The notes beneath the pieces were generated by a model. The model was not told the DNA's origin, did no database searches, and saw only the letters and a program-made list of their open reading frames with translations. Positions 55,421 to 64,000 of a stretch of DNA of 64,000 nt are shown piece after piece. A program made the position numbers and the translations under genes. Source of the stretch: Streptomyces nymphaeiformis (GTDB taxonomy: Bacteria; Actinomycetota; Actinomycetes; Streptomycetales; Streptomycetaceae); contig NZ_JACHJY010000001.1 in NCBI RefSeq assembly GCF_014203895.1, forward strand, positions 744,001 through 808,000. The letters run 5' to 3'. Numbering within the stretch: the stretch's first letter is position 1; the number at the start of each line of letters is the position of its first letter.

Positions 55421-55489
55421 CCGGCCGTCGGAGGGACCTCGCGGCCCGGGCGTACGGGGGGCGGGGTCCCATGGGTGTACGGGTGGGGC

Positions 55490-55813
55490 ATGACCATTCC
55501 CGTGGACCAGCTCAGCGACCCGACCGTGCGCGACTTCGTCGCGGCCCTCAACGCCCATGACCGGTCGGCCCTGATGGGGCTCCTCACGCCCGGCGCGACC
55601 ATGTCCGACGACGGTTCCGACCGCAACCTGCAGGACTGGCTCGACCGGGAGGTGTTCTCCTCGAACGGGCACATGGACGTCGAGTCCGAGGCGGACGGCG
55701 GGCTCGCTCTCGTGGCCGACTACCGCAACGACACCTGGGGCGCGATGCGGACCGCGTGGAGGTTCACCGTCGACGGCGGGAAGGTCTCCCGGTTCGAGAC
55801 CGGGCAGGCCTGA
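55490..55813 (+). CDS. NTF2-like/SnoaL-like domain protein
   Basis: This 107-residue protein resembles the nuclear transport factor 2 cone fold: an N-terminal helix LSDPTVRDFVAALNAHDRSA followed by LMGLLTPGATMSDDGSDRN and a C-terminal beta sheet (MRTAWRFTVDGGKVSRFE). Members range from polyketide cyclases to non-enzymatic binders; no catalytic residues stand out. ATG 55490 follows a GGGTGGGG stretch. It is convergent with the SDR at 55847. Confidence 0.83.
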   Translation: MTIPVDQLSDPTVRDFVAALNAHDRSALMGLLTPGATMSDDGSDRNLQDWLDREVFSSNGHMDVESEADGGLALVADYRNDTWGAMRTAWRFTVDGGKVSRFETGQA

Positions 55814-55846
55814 GCCCCGGCCGGGGGCCGGGGCCCGACCCCGGTC

Positions 55847-56590
55847 TCACCCCCGGCCGATGTACGGCATCGCCGTCGCCATCACCGTCGCGAACTGCAC
55901 GTTCGCCTCCAGCGGCAGCCCGGCCATGTGCACCACCGTCGCCGCCACGTCCGCCGCGTCCATCACCGGCTCCACCGCCGTCTCGCCGTTGGCCTGGAGG
56001 ATGCCGGTCTGCATGCGGGCCGTCATCTCCGTCGCCGCGTTGCCGATGTCGATCTGGCCGCAGGCGATCCGGTACGCGCGCCCGTCGAGGGACAGCGACT
56101 TCGTCAGGCCCGTCATCGCGTGCTTGGTCGCCGTGTACGCGATCGAGTGCGGGCGCGGCACGTGCGCGGAGATCGAGCCGTTGTTGATGATGCGGCCGCC
56201 CCGCGGGTCCTGCTCCTTCATGGTCCGGAAGGCCGCCTGGGCGCACAGGAACGCGCCCGTCAGGTTCACGTCGACGACCGCGCGCCAGGTCGCCGGGTCC
56301 AGGTCCTCGACGGGGACGCCGCCGCCCGCGAACGTACCGGCGTTGTTGAAGAGCAGGTCGACGCGGCCCCAGTGGTCCCGTACCGACGCGAAGAGGGCCG
56401 TCACCTCCTCCTCGGAGGTCACGTCCGTCGGGACGCACAGGAAGTCGCCGGAGGGGAGGGCCGCGGCCGTCTCCTCCAGGGCCTCGGCCCGTCGGCCGGC
56501 GAGGGCCACCGACCAGCCGGCCGCCGCGAGGGCCAGCGCCACGCCCCGGCCGATGCCCGAACCGGCTCCCGTCACCACTGCGATGCTCAT
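55847..56590 (-). CDS. SDR-family oxidoreductase
   Basis: This 247-residue classical short-chain dehydrogenase has TGAGSGIG for cofactor binding, [10 protein letters not shown] (basic residues favour NADPH), NNAG, the serine in [12 protein letters not shown], and the catalytic YTATK. The C-terminal part is short, and PYIGRG ends the protein. ATG 56590 starts at the glycine motif. The substrate is unknown. It is divergent from phoD. Confidence 0.92.
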   Translation of the reverse strand: MSIAVVTGAGSGIGRGVALALAAAGWSVALAGRRAEALEETAAALPSGDFLCVPTDVTSEEEVTALFASVRDHWGRVDLLFNNAGTFAGGGVPVEDLDPATWRAVVDVNLTGAFLCAQAAFRTMKEQDPRGGRIINNGSISAHVPRPHSIAYTATKHAMTGLTKSLSLDGRAYRIACGQIDIGNAATEMTARMQTGILQANGETAVEPVMDAADVAATVVHMAGLPLEANVQFATVMATAMPYIGRG

Positions 56591-56726
56591 GGGCGCGCAG
56601 CGTACGCGAGACGTGTGCCCCATGAACTCATCCGTCCGACACGTGGATGTTCTGTACTCGACAAGGGGAAGTCGTCCCGCCCCCCTCGAATGACGGACGG
56701 ACAGCATCCGTCTGGGGAGGGGAATC

Positions 56727-58358
56727 ATGACCCACGTACAGCAGCATGCCGACGAACTCCGCGCCGCCGCACGCCACTTCGGCCGCCGGCGCTTCCTGAC
56801 CACCACCGGCGCGGCCGCCGCGCTCGCCTTCGCCACCCAGCTGCCCGCGGCCGGAGCGGCGGCCGCGGCCGAGCTGGACGCCCGGCGCGTCACGGAGGAC
56901 CCGTTCACCCTCGGGGTCGCCTCGGGCGATCCCCTTCCCGGCTCCGTGCTCCTCTGGACCCGGCTCGCGCCCCGCCCCTTCGAGCCCGACGGCGGACTGC
57001 CCGCGAACCGGGTCGCCGTGCGGTGGGAGCTCGCCCGCGACGAGCGGTTCACCCGGATCGTCCGGCGCGGCGTGGTGACCGCGCACCCGGAGTTCCGGCA
57101 CACCGTCCACGTCGAGGTCGCCCCCCTCGACGCGGGCCACGTGTTCTTCTACCGCTTCCGCGTCGGGGACTGGACCAGCCCGGTGGGGCGGACCCGTACC
57201 GCCCCGTCCCCCGCCGCCCGGACCCGCGAGGTCAAGCTCGCCGCCGTCTCCTGCCAGGCGTACCACGACGGCTACTTCACGGCCTACCGCCACCTCGCGG
57301 ACGAGGACGTCGACGTCGTCTTCCACCTCGGCGACTACCTGTACGAGTACGCCGTCGACGCCACCGGCGGCGCCCGCGCCTACACCGACCGCACGCTCCC
57401 GGCCGTCTTCAACCGGGAGACGCTCACCCTGGAGGACTACCGGCTCCGCTACGCGCTCTACAAGACGGACCCCGACCTGCGCGCCGCGCACGCCGCGCAC
57501 CCCTTCGTCGTCACCTGGGACGACCACGAGACCGAGAACAACTACGCGGGCGACACCTCCGAGGACGGCGTCCCGCCGGAGGAGTTCCTGCTCCGCCGTG
57601 CCGCCGCCTACCGCGCCTACTGGGAGCACCAGCCGCTGCGCCGCCCCCAGCTGCCCGAGGGCCCCGACATGAAGCTGTACCGGCGGCTGCGCTTCGGGAA
57701 GCTGGCCCAGTTCGACATCCTCGACACCCGCCAGTACCGCTCCGACCAGGCGTACGGGGACGGCTGGCAGGTCCCGGGGCCCCTCCTCGACGACCCGGCG
57801 CGCACCCTGACCGGCGCCGCGCAGGAGCGCTGGCTGCTCGACGGCTGGCAGGCCTCCCGGGCCCGCTGGAACGTCCTGCCGCAGCAGGTCGTGTTCAGCG
57901 AGCGCCGCGACCGGCCCACCGCCGACTTCACGCTCTCCATGGACGCCTGGGACGGCTACGCGGCCTCCCGGCGGCGGATCCTCGCGGGCGCGCAGGCCGC
58001 CGGTGTCGAGAACCTGATGGTGCTCACGGGCGACGTCCACGTCGGCATCGGTCTCGACATCAAGGCCGACTTCCGCGACCCGGCCTCGCGGACGGTCGGC
58101 ACCGAGATCGTCACCACCTCGATCGCCAGCGGCAGGAACGGCGCCGACCGGCCCTCCAACCACGACCGGATCACCCAGGCCAATCCGCACGTGAAGTTCT
58201 ACAGCGGCCGCCGCGGATACGTGACGGTCGCCCTCGGCCAGGAGAGCGCCCGCGCCGACTTCCGTACGGTTCCTTACGTGACCCGGCCCGGCGCCCCCGT
58301 CGCCACCGCCGCCTCCCTCGTCACGGAGGCGGGTGACCCGGGTCTCAAGCCCGCCTGA
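56727..58358 (+). CDS. phoD: Alkaline phosphatase D (Tat-exported)
   Basis: This 543-residue PhoD-family phosphodiesterase/phosphomonoesterase has a Tat signal with the twin-arginine motif RRRFLT (20-25) and AAAALAFA core, so it is exported folded. The metal site is shown by [25 protein letters not shown] and VLTGDVHVG. The family binds Fe and Ca and releases phosphate from phosphodiesters such as teichoic acids. Control by PhoP under phosphate limitation is usual, but I could not find a convincing PHO box in the 136-bp upstream region. Confidence 0.94.
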   Translation: MTHVQQHADELRAAARHFGRRRFLTTTGAAAALAFATQLPAAGAAAAAELDARRVTEDPFTLGVASGDPLPGSVLLWTRLAPRPFEPDGGLPANRVAVRWELARDERFTRIVRRGVVTAHPEFRHTVHVEVAPLDAGHVFFYRFRVGDWTSPVGRTRTAPSPAARTREVKLAAVSCQAYHDGYFTAYRHLADEDVDVVFHLGDYLYEYAVDATGGARAYTDRTLPAVFNRETLTLEDYRLRYALYKTDPDLRAAHAAHPFVVTWDDHETENNYAGDTSEDGVPPEEFLLRRAAAYRAYWEHQPLRRPQLPEGPDMKLYRRLRFGKLAQFDILDTRQYRSDQAYGDGWQVPGPLLDDPARTLTGAAQERWLLDGWQASRARWNVLPQQVVFSERRDRPTADFTLSMDAWDGYAASRRRILAGAQAAGVENLMVLTGDVHVGIGLDIKADFRDPASRTVGTEIVTTSIASGRNGADRPSNHDRITQANPHVKFYSGRRGYVTVALGQESARADFRTVPYVTRPGAPVATAASLVTEAGDPGLKPA

Positions 58359-58406
58359 GGGCGACGGCCGTCTCCTCGTCCACCGGTGTCGTACGCCTGT
58401 GGAATC

Positions 58407-58441
58407 CCGAACCGGTCCGTGGTGACCACGGACCGGTTCGG
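58407..58441 (+). terminator. phoD terminator hairpin
   Basis: A perfect 16-bp stem (ccgaaccggtccgtgg and complement) with a tga loop lies 48 bp after the phoD stop. Confidence 0.85.
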
Positions 58442-58481
58442 CTGAGAACATGGGCGAGGATTCAACGAAACGGAGCAGTCG

Positions 58482-59762
58482 ATGCCGGAGAGCGGCCAGA
58501 AAACAACACAAGGGCACATAACCGACAGCCCCGTCGTCACCGCAGCCCGGCGGACGGGGCTCCTCGTCACCCTCGTCCTGGGCGGGCTCACCGCCCTCCC
58601 CCCGCTCTCCATGGACATGTACCTCCCGGCGCTCCCGGAGGTCACCGGCGCGCTGCGGGCCCCCGCCGCCACCGTGCAGCTCACCCTCACCGCCTGCCTC
58701 GCGGGCATGGCCCTCGGCCAGCTCGTCGTCGGCCCCATGAGCGACAAGTGGGGACGCAGGCGCCCGCTGCTCACCGGCATGGCGGTGTACGTCCTCGCCA
58801 CCGCCGTCTGCGCCCTCGCGCCCAGCGCCGAACTGCTCATCGGCTTCCGGCTGCTCCAGGGCCTCGCCGGCGCCGCCGGCATCGTCATCGCCCGCGCCGT
58901 CGTCCGCGACCTCTACGACGGCGTCGAGATGGCCCGCTTCTTCTCCACCCTGATGCTGATCTCCGGCGTCGCCCCGATCATCGCCCCCCTCATCGGCGGC
59001 CAGATCCTGCGCATCACCGACTGGCGGGGCGTCTTCTACGTCCTCACCGTCATCGGCGTCCTGCTCACCCTCGTCGTCTGGCGCTTCCTGCACGAGACCC
59101 TGCCCCCCGAACGGCGGCACGAGGGCGGGGTCGGGCAGGCCCTGCGCACCATGCGCGGGCTCCTCGCCGACCGCGTCTTCGCCGGCTACACGCTGACCGG
59201 CGGCCTCACCTTCGCCGCCCTCTTCGCGTACATCAGCGCCTCCCCGTTCGTCGTCCAGGAGATCTACGGGGCCTCCCCGCAGACCTTCAGCCTGCTCTTC
59301 GGCCTCAACTCGATCGGGCTGGTCGCCGTCGGCCAGATCAACGGCAAGCTCCTCGTCGGCCGCGTCAGCCTCGACAAGGTGCTCGGCTGGGGCCTCGGCA
59401 TCGTCGTGCTAGCCGGCCTCGCGCTGCTCCTCATGACCTCCGGCGTCTTCGGCGAGACCGGGCTCGCGCCCGTCGCCGCCGGACTCTTCGTCCTGATGTC
59501 CGCGATGAGCCTGGTCCTGCCCAACACCAACGCCCAGGCCCTGATGCGCACCCCACACGCCGCCGGATCCGCCTCCGCCCTCCTCGGCACCTCCTCCTTC
59601 CTCGTCGGCGCCGTCGCCTCCCCGCTCGTCGGCATCGCGGGCGAGCACACCGCCGTGCCCATGGCCGTCGTCCAGCTCGGCAGCGCCCTCCTCGCCCTCG
59701 CCTGCTTCCTGGGCCTCTGCCGCCCCTGGCGCAGGACGGAGCGGACCGGCGCGCCCGCCTAG
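58482..59762 (+). CDS. MFS multidrug transporter, Bcr/CflA family
   Basis: This 426-residue 12-TM antiporter has the DHA1 Bcr/CflA start LPPLSMDMYLPALPEVTGAL, motif A VGPMSDKWGRRRPLLTG and the TM4-TM5 region QGLAGAAGIVIARAVVRDLY. It exports drugs or metabolites by proton exchange. It starts at ATG 58482, after the phoD terminator, and ends 9 bp before the Rsm22-type gene, so those two are probably cotranscribed. Confidence 0.93.
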   Translation: MPESGQKTTQGHITDSPVVTAARRTGLLVTLVLGGLTALPPLSMDMYLPALPEVTGALRAPAATVQLTLTACLAGMALGQLVVGPMSDKWGRRRPLLTGMAVYVLATAVCALAPSAELLIGFRLLQGLAGAAGIVIARAVVRDLYDGVEMARFFSTLMLISGVAPIIAPLIGGQILRITDWRGVFYVLTVIGVLLTLVVWRFLHETLPPERRHEGGVGQALRTMRGLLADRVFAGYTLTGGLTFAALFAYISASPFVVQEIYGASPQTFSLLFGLNSIGLVAVGQINGKLLVGRVSLDKVLGWGLGIVVLAGLALLLMTSGVFGETGLAPVAAGLFVLMSAMSLVLPNTNAQALMRTPHAAGSASALLGTSSFLVGAVASPLVGIAGEHTAVPMAVVQLGSALLALACFLGLCRPWRRTERTGAPA

Positions 59763-59771
59763 ACTGTCTCG

Positions 59772-60755
59772 GTGAACGCCTCAGCTCCCTCCGCCGCCTC
59801 CCTGCGCGCCGCCCTCGCCGCGCTCCTCGACGGGCTGCCGCCCAACCGGGCGGCGCAGGCCGTCGAGCGGCTGATCGCCAACTACCGGGGCACCACCCCG
59901 ACGGACGCCCCCGTGCTGCGCGACCGCTCCGACGTCGCCGCGTACGCCGCGTACCGCATGCCGGCGACCTTCGAGGCGGTACGGGCCGCCCTGTACGCCC
60001 TCCGGGACGCCGCGCCCGACTGGGCGCCGGGCACCCACACCGACGTCGGCGGCGGCACGGGCGCGGCGAGCTGGGCCGTCGCCGAGGCCTGGGAGGAGGG
60101 GCCGCCCCGCACCACCGTCCTGGACTGGGCGGAACCGGCTCTGGCGCTCGGCCGCGAGCTGGCGGCGGGGATCGTGGACGCCGAGTGGCGGCGCGAGCGG
60201 ATCGGCTCCGCCCTGAGCCTCGCCGACACGGACCTCGTCACCGTCTCGTACGTCCTCAAGGAGCTGACCGAGGCCGACAGGACGGCGCTCGTCACCGAGG
60301 CGGCCCGCGCCGCGCAGGCGGTCGTGATCGTCGAGCCCGGCACCCCCGACGGCTACGAGCGGATCATCGCGGCCCGCACCCTGCTGATCGACGCCGGCTT
60401 CACCGTCGCCGCGCCCTGCCCGCACAGCGGGGCCTGCCCGATCGTGCCCGGCACGGACTGGTGCCACTTCTCCGCCCGGGTGAGCCGCTCGTCCCTGCAC
60501 CGGAAGGTGAAGGGCGGGTCGCTGCCGTACGAGGACGAGAAGTACGCGTACGTCGCCGCCGTACGGTTCCCGGCGACCCCGACGACCGGCCGCGTCGTCC
60601 GCAGGCCGCAGATCCGCAAGGGGCAGGTCCTGCTCGAACTCTGCGCGCCCGAGGGCCTGGGCCGCGAGACCGTCACCAAGCGGCACGGGCCCCTGTACAA
60701 GCAGGCCCGTGACGCGGAGTGGGGCGACTCCTGGCCGCCGGAGGACGAGGGCTAG
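59772..60755 (+). CDS. Rsm22-type ribosomal small-subunit methyltransferase-like protein
   Basis: This 327-residue protein has a degenerate SAM-binding fold (HTDVGGGTGAASWAVAEAW, VTVSYVLKEL, VIVEPGTPDGYERI). The Rsm22/METTL17 cysteine region is CPHSGACPI with DWCHFSARVSRSSLHRKVKG, likely binding an Fe-S cluster. Relatives assist mitochondrial ribosome assembly; the bacterial role is unproven. The start is GTG 59772. Its stop shares a CTAG with the convergent DDAH stop. Confidence 0.9.
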   Translation: MNASAPSAASLRAALAALLDGLPPNRAAQAVERLIANYRGTTPTDAPVLRDRSDVAAYAAYRMPATFEAVRAALYALRDAAPDWAPGTHTDVGGGTGAASWAVAEAWEEGPPRTTVLDWAEPALALGRELAAGIVDAEWRRERIGSALSLADTDLVTVSYVLKELTEADRTALVTEAARAAQAVVIVEPGTPDGYERIIAARTLLIDAGFTVAAPCPHSGACPIVPGTDWCHFSARVSRSSLHRKVKGGSLPYEDEKYAYVAAVRFPATPTTGRVVRRPQIRKGQVLLELCAPEGLGRETVTKRHGPLYKQARDAEWGDSWPPEDEG

Positions 60756-61582
60756 GGCCGCAGCTCCTGGGTGCAGCACTTCACGCTGCCGCCGCCCTTG
60801 AGGAGTTCGCCCAGGTCCATGCCGATCGGCTCGAAGCCGCGGGCGCGGAGAGGCTCGTAGAGGCCCACCGCCGCCTGCGGGAGCAGCACGTTCCGGCCGT
60901 CGCTGACCGCGTTGAGCCCGAGGGCAGCCGCGTCCTCGCCGCTCGCGATCAGGGCGTCCGGGAAGAGCCGGGCGAGCACCGCGCGGCTGCCGGGGGAGAA
61001 GGCGTCCGGGTAGTACATGACCTCGTCCCGGGCGTCGTCCAGGACGCACAGCGCCGTGTCCAGGTGGTAGTAGCGCGGGTCCACCAGCTCCAGGCCGATC
61101 ACCGGGCGGCCGAAGAACTCCTGCGCCTCGTCGTGGGAGAGCGGGCTGGAGCGGAAGCCGCGGCCGGCGAGGATCCAGGAGGCGGTGACGGCGAAGTCGC
61201 CCTCGCCCTCGTTCACGTGCTCCGGCTCGCGCACGGCGTCGTCCGCCCAACCGTTTCTCCGGAACCAGGACACATGGGCGTCGGCCTCGCGGGCCCGCTC
61301 CGGGTGGGCGAACTTCGCGCCGAGGACCCGGCCCTCGACGACCGTCGCGCCGTTCGCCGCGAAGACCATGTCCGGCAGCGCCGGGTCGGGCTCCAGGAGC
61401 TCCACGGTGTGGCCGAGCGAGCGGTAGCGGTCGCGCAGGTCCTCCCACTGGGCGAGGGCGAGCGCCAGGTCGACCGGTTTCGTGGGGTCCATCCAGGGGT
61501 TGATGGAGTACGTCACCGTGAAGTGCGCGGGTGGGCACATCAGATAACGGCGGGGCGAGGACGTGCGCGGAGTGGGGCGCAA
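60752..61582 (-). CDS. ddaH: Dimethylarginine dimethylaminohydrolase (TTG start)
   Basis: This is a 276-residue guanidine-modifying enzyme of the pentein fold that hydrolyses N-methylated arginine to citrulline and an amine. The catalytic cysteine is in GGSVKCCTQELRP at the C-terminus, the histidine in RYYHLDTALC, and NEGEGDF carries substrate-binding acids. The start is TTG with GGAG 6 nt upstream; a later in-frame ATG (MCPPAHFTV) is an alternative. It is divergent from a TetR gene. Confidence 0.92.
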   Translation of the reverse strand: MRPTPRTSSPRRYLMCPPAHFTVTYSINPWMDPTKPVDLALALAQWEDLRDRYRSLGHTVELLEPDPALPDMVFAANGATVVEGRVLGAKFAHPERAREADAHVSWFRRNGWADDAVREPEHVNEGEGDFAVTASWILAGRGFRSSPLSHDEAQEFFGRPVIGLELVDPRYYHLDTALCVLDDARDEVMYYPDAFSPGSRAVLARLFPDALIASGEDAAALGLNAVSDGRNVLLPQAAVGLYEPLRARGFEPIGMDLGELLKGGGSVKCCTQELRP

Positions 61583-61698
61583 TGAAGGCTCCTCACTGGA
61601 GAGCGGTGGTGATGGGTGGATTCATGGTCCGCTCTCGGCGGCCTTCGCGCTGTGGACCGTTCGGGTGGTTCGAGCCCGTTCGAGCGGGCGGGATGTGG

Positions 61699-61710
61699 CG
61701 AGACGTCTCG
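61699..61710. promoter_or_regulatory. Palindromic operator before the TetR gene
   Basis: CGAGACGTCTCG is a perfect 12-bp palindrome 25 bp before the TetR start, just upstream of a possible -10 TAGATT (61724-61729). It is probably an autoregulatory site and may also affect the divergent ddaH gene. Confidence 0.55.
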
Positions 61711-61735
61711 TCTCGTCGACTGTTAGATTGGGGCC

Positions 61736-62386
61736 ATGACCGAGACCAGGCCCCCCAAGGCCGCCCCCGACGCCTCCCGCCGCAGCGAGCGCTCCCGCCG
61801 CGCCATCTTCGACGCCGCCCTCGCCCTCGTCTCCGAGGCCGGCTACGCGAAGACCACCATCGAGGGCATCGCCGCCCGCGCCGGTGTCGGCAAGCAGACC
61901 ATCTACCGCTGGTGGCCCTCCAAGGCGGCCGTCCTCCTCGACGCCTTCCTCGACCTCGCCGCCCGCGCCAACGAGGCAGCTCGGCGGAAAGACGCTCACG
62001 GCGGGGAAGGTGCCAGTGAGATCCCCGACACCGGAGACCTCGCCGCCGACCTCAGGCACGTCCTGCGCGCCACCGTCGACGAGCTGAACGACCCCGCCTT
62101 CGACGGACCCACCCGCGCCCTCGCCGCCGAGGGGATCGTCGACCCCGAGCTCGGCGCCCGCTTCACCGAGGCCCTGCTCGAACCCCAGCTCCAGTACTAC
62201 GTCCGCCGCATCGAGGCCGCCCAGGCCAAGGGCGACATCGACCCCGGGACGGATCCCCGCGTCGCCGTCGAACTCCTGGTCGGACCCCTCCACCACCGGT
62301 GGATCCACCGCACCCTGCCGCTCACCCACGCCTACGCCGACACCCTCGTCGACCTCGCCCTGCGCGGCCTCGCACCCCGCGACTGA
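61736..62386 (+). CDS. TetR-family transcriptional regulator
   Basis: This 216-residue regulator has the helix-turn-helix SRRAIFDAALALVSEAGYAK with GIAARAGVGKQTIYRWWPSK, and the C-terminal TetR_C_33-like ligand domain (VELLVGPLHHRWIHRTLPLT). ATG 61736 begins the protein. It is divergent from ddaH by 153 bp, with a palindrome close to its own start. The ligand is unknown. Confidence 0.92.
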   Translation: MTETRPPKAAPDASRRSERSRRAIFDAALALVSEAGYAKTTIEGIAARAGVGKQTIYRWWPSKAAVLLDAFLDLAARANEAARRKDAHGGEGASEIPDTGDLAADLRHVLRATVDELNDPAFDGPTRALAAEGIVDPELGARFTEALLEPQLQYYVRRIEAAQAKGDIDPGTDPRVAVELLVGPLHHRWIHRTLPLTHAYADTLVDLALRGLAPRD

Positions 62387-62512
62387 ACCCGCGCCCGACC
62401 CCGGCTCCCGGCAGCTGTGAGCAACCCCCTTCCGCACTCCGGTCACCCGAAGCCCAGGATGGTGGGACCATGGGCAGAGCCGAACGGGCGAGCACGAGGT
62501 GTGAGGGGATAG

Positions 62513-63292
62513 ATGGGCGACGGCATCGGCCGCTACCGCGGCACGGAGAGCAGACTCGCACAGTGGCTGCGCAGGCGCCCCAAACGCACCGCGGCCGACG
62601 ACGAGAACGACCGCGAGAAGCTGCTCCTGGCCACCGCCGCCGCCGGGCTGCCCCTGGCCCCCGCCGCGTACCCCGTGGGCTACAGCTGTTCCTGTGAGCG
62701 GATCGGCTGCCCCACCCCCGCCCGGCACCCCGTCTCCTTCGCCTGGCAGACCCAGTCGACCACCGACCGCGCGCAGATCGAGCGCTGGGCGCGGAACGAG
62801 CCCGAGGCGAACTTCATCACCGCCACCGGCATGGTCCACGACGTCCTCGACGTGCCGCTGGCCGCCGGCCGCGCCGCCCTGGAGCGCCTCCTCGCCGAGG
62901 GCGTCGAGGTCGGGCCGGTCGCCGAGTCCGCCGACGTCGACACGGTCGGCGGGCGGATGCTCTTCTTCACCGCCACCCGCGGCACCCCCGAGGACGAGGA
63001 CGAGTGGTGGCCGTGCGAGCTGGACTGCCACCCGGAGACGATGGACGAGCACCCGGGGCTGCGCTGGCACTGCCGCGGCAGCTACGTCCTCGTACCGCCG
63101 GCCCGGCTCCCCGGTGACGAGGACGCGCACCCGGTCGTCGCCTGGGTCCGCGGCCCCGAGCACCCGCTGCCGGACCCGCTGAACCTCCTGGAGACCCTCC
63201 AGGACGCCTGCGCCCGCCACGTGGCCGAGCGCGAGGCCGACGGGAACGGGGAGCACACGGCCCACGAGATCGCCTGGCCGCTGACGCGCTGA
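62513..63292 (+). CDS. Bifunctional DNA primase/polymerase N-terminal (Prim-Pol)-like protein
   Basis: This 259-residue protein resembles the archaeo-eukaryotic primase Prim-Pol domain seen in mobile elements: the cysteine segment YSCSCERIGCPTPARHP, QTQSTTDRAQIERWARNEPE, TGMVHDVLDVPLAAGRAALE, and WHCRGSYVLVPPARL. In active enzymes a D-h-D pair is expected near the VLDV segment. Here it reads VLDVPL, so the metal site may be degenerate. No helicase or phage gene is adjacent, so it stands alone. The stop falls in a 16-bp tandem repeat. Confidence 0.8.
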   Translation: MGDGIGRYRGTESRLAQWLRRRPKRTAADDENDREKLLLATAAAGLPLAPAAYPVGYSCSCERIGCPTPARHPVSFAWQTQSTTDRAQIERWARNEPEANFITATGMVHDVLDVPLAAGRAALERLLAEGVEVGPVAESADVDTVGGRMLFFTATRGTPEDEDEWWPCELDCHPETMDEHPGLRWHCRGSYVLVPPARLPGDEDAHPVVAWVRGPEHPLPDPLNLLETLQDACARHVAEREADGNGEHTAHEIAWPLTR

Positions 63293-63330
63293 GGCGGTGA
63301 CGCGCTGAGGCGGTGACGCGCTGACGCGGT
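63283..63330 (+). repeat. Three tandem 16-bp repeats
   Basis: Three units of gacgcgctgaggcggt (the third with one change) span the end of the Prim-Pol-like gene and the intergenic gap. The stop TGA lies in the first unit and is repeated in the others. Confidence 0.85.
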
Positions 63331-63347
63331 GACGGGCCCCAGGAGGG

Positions 63348-64000
63348 TTACGAGCCCTCCGCGCCCACCACGCCCTGGAGCCGGCTCGCGACCGTGACCC
63401 CGTCCCGGTCCGTGCCCGCCGGCTTCACCAGGACCGCCTGGCTGGACACCCACTCCCTGGTGACCGTGTTCCTGATCTCGCCGGTCAGCAGCGCCTTGGT
63501 GTCGGGGCCGACCTTCGGCCGGTAGCCCTTCGCCGCCGTCTGCCGCTCGAAGTACCGGGTCGCGAAGAAGACGAGCGCGCCGCCGTCCTTCGTCCGGAGA
63601 CCGAGCGGCGCGAAGTCCCCCTGGTCCGCGACGCGGTCGATGTACTGGGTGGCCATGCCCGGCCGCTTGGCGGCCTTCTGCCGCTCCGCCCGCCACTGCG
63701 TGGTGTGCGTGCCCGGCGCGAACGGCCCCGGCCGCCCGTCCTTCAGGTACGCGACGTACTCCTTGCCGAGGTCCTCGGGCGCGACCGCGAGCGCGTCGGT
63801 GTCCGCGGCGACCGGCACCGCGTACCCCTCCTCCTCGGAGAACTCGGGCACGTCGCCCCCGGGGAGGATCGTGAGGTAGGCGACCTCCCACAGCCGCTCC
63901 GGCCCGTTGCGCACGAAGACCAGGAGCCAGCGCTGGTCGCCGGCGCCCCGGTTGGAGGCGGTGTCCGCGACGAACCAGCGCGGCCAGCCCGCCTTCCGGG
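63348..64000 (-). CDS. Hypothetical protein (5' end outside window)
   Basis: The reverse frame is open from the TAA at 63348 to the window edge, giving 217 residues of an incomplete protein. Visible segments include GWPRWFVADTASN, WLLVFVRNGPERLWEVAYLT, a soluble middle part (THTTQWRAERQKAA) and the C-terminal VTREWVSSQAVLVKPAG. It looks like the tail of a secreted or lipid-anchored Streptomyces protein of unknown function; no signal sequence is visible because the start is missing. Confidence 0.75.
   Translation of the reverse strand, partial: RKAGWPRWFVADTASNRGAGDQRWLLVFVRNGPERLWEVAYLTILPGGDVPEFSEEEGYAVPVAADTDALAVAPEDLGKEYVAYLKDGRPGPFAPGTHTTQWRAERQKAAKRPGMATQYIDRVADQGDFAPLGLRTKDGGALVFFATRYFERQTAAKGYRPKVGPDTKALLTGEIRNTVTREWVSSQAVLVKPAGTDRDGVTVASRLQGVVGAEGS

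Noticed and set aside
56591..56726. PHO box before phoD
   Set aside because: I could not find two adjacent 11-bp repeats resembling GTTCACC; only a weak GTTCTGT-like sequence is present.

Overview
The window is high-GC actinobacterial chromosome, almost certainly Streptomyces. GC by eye is a little over 70% with strong third-position GC. GTG starts, ATGA and TGATG overlaps, Streptomyces-type lipoproteins and a type A RNase P RNA all fit. I count about 54 protein genes, two of them cut by the window ends, and one RNA gene. I found no tRNA, rRNA, insertion sequence, CRISPR array or origin.

Layout. 1-4200: tail of a Ser/Thr kinase, an MBL-fold hydrolase, and a divergent aldehyde dehydrogenase/ferredoxin pair. 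4300-9078: lipoprotein, KstR-type TetR regulator, then a glycosyltransferase/methyltransferase/prenyltransferase-fold operon. 9162-18353: lipoprotein, F420-type oxidoreductase, cell-wall amidase, membrane and hypothetical proteins, and an NmrA/MarR pair. 18497-23440: double-length acyl-CoA dehydrogenase, SCP-x thiolase, MFS pump. 23778-35054: a LamG/DNRLRE secreted protein, a 2338-residue RHS polymorphic toxin with HINT domain, and a small candidate immunity gene. 35163-38629: ABC-2 exporter with a DesK/DesR-like two-component system. 38926-41848: MaoC hydratase, zinc alcohol dehydrogenase and SDR operon. 42000-47744: hypothetical genes, an iron-box siderophore-binding lipoprotein, and a Nif3/zinc-ribbon/RNase H-phosphatase operon. 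47806-53655: acetyltransferase, KDPG aldolase, YaaA, RNB ribonuclease, membrane protein, Uma2 protein and rnpB. 53728-64000: mixed housekeeping genes including PhoD, two regulators or pumps, Rsm22, DDAH and an orphan Prim-Pol-like protein.

How the genes connect. Five separated loci carry steroid or acyl-CoA side-chain catabolism gene types: aldehyde dehydrogenase-ferredoxin, KstR, F420 oxidoreductase, acyl-CoA dehydrogenase-thiolase, and MaoC-ADH-SDR. Their promoters share two palindromes. One fits the KstR box TnnAACnnGTTnnA. The other is TTCTGAC-N5-GTCAGAA, which I cannot assign to a known regulator. Three of the promoters carry both in tandem, so these loci look like one dispersed, doubly controlled regulon.

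The other notable system is the RHS toxin. Its last 112 residues follow a complete HINT autoprocessing domain, resemble no toxin family I recognise, and are followed by a one-base-overlapping small gene.
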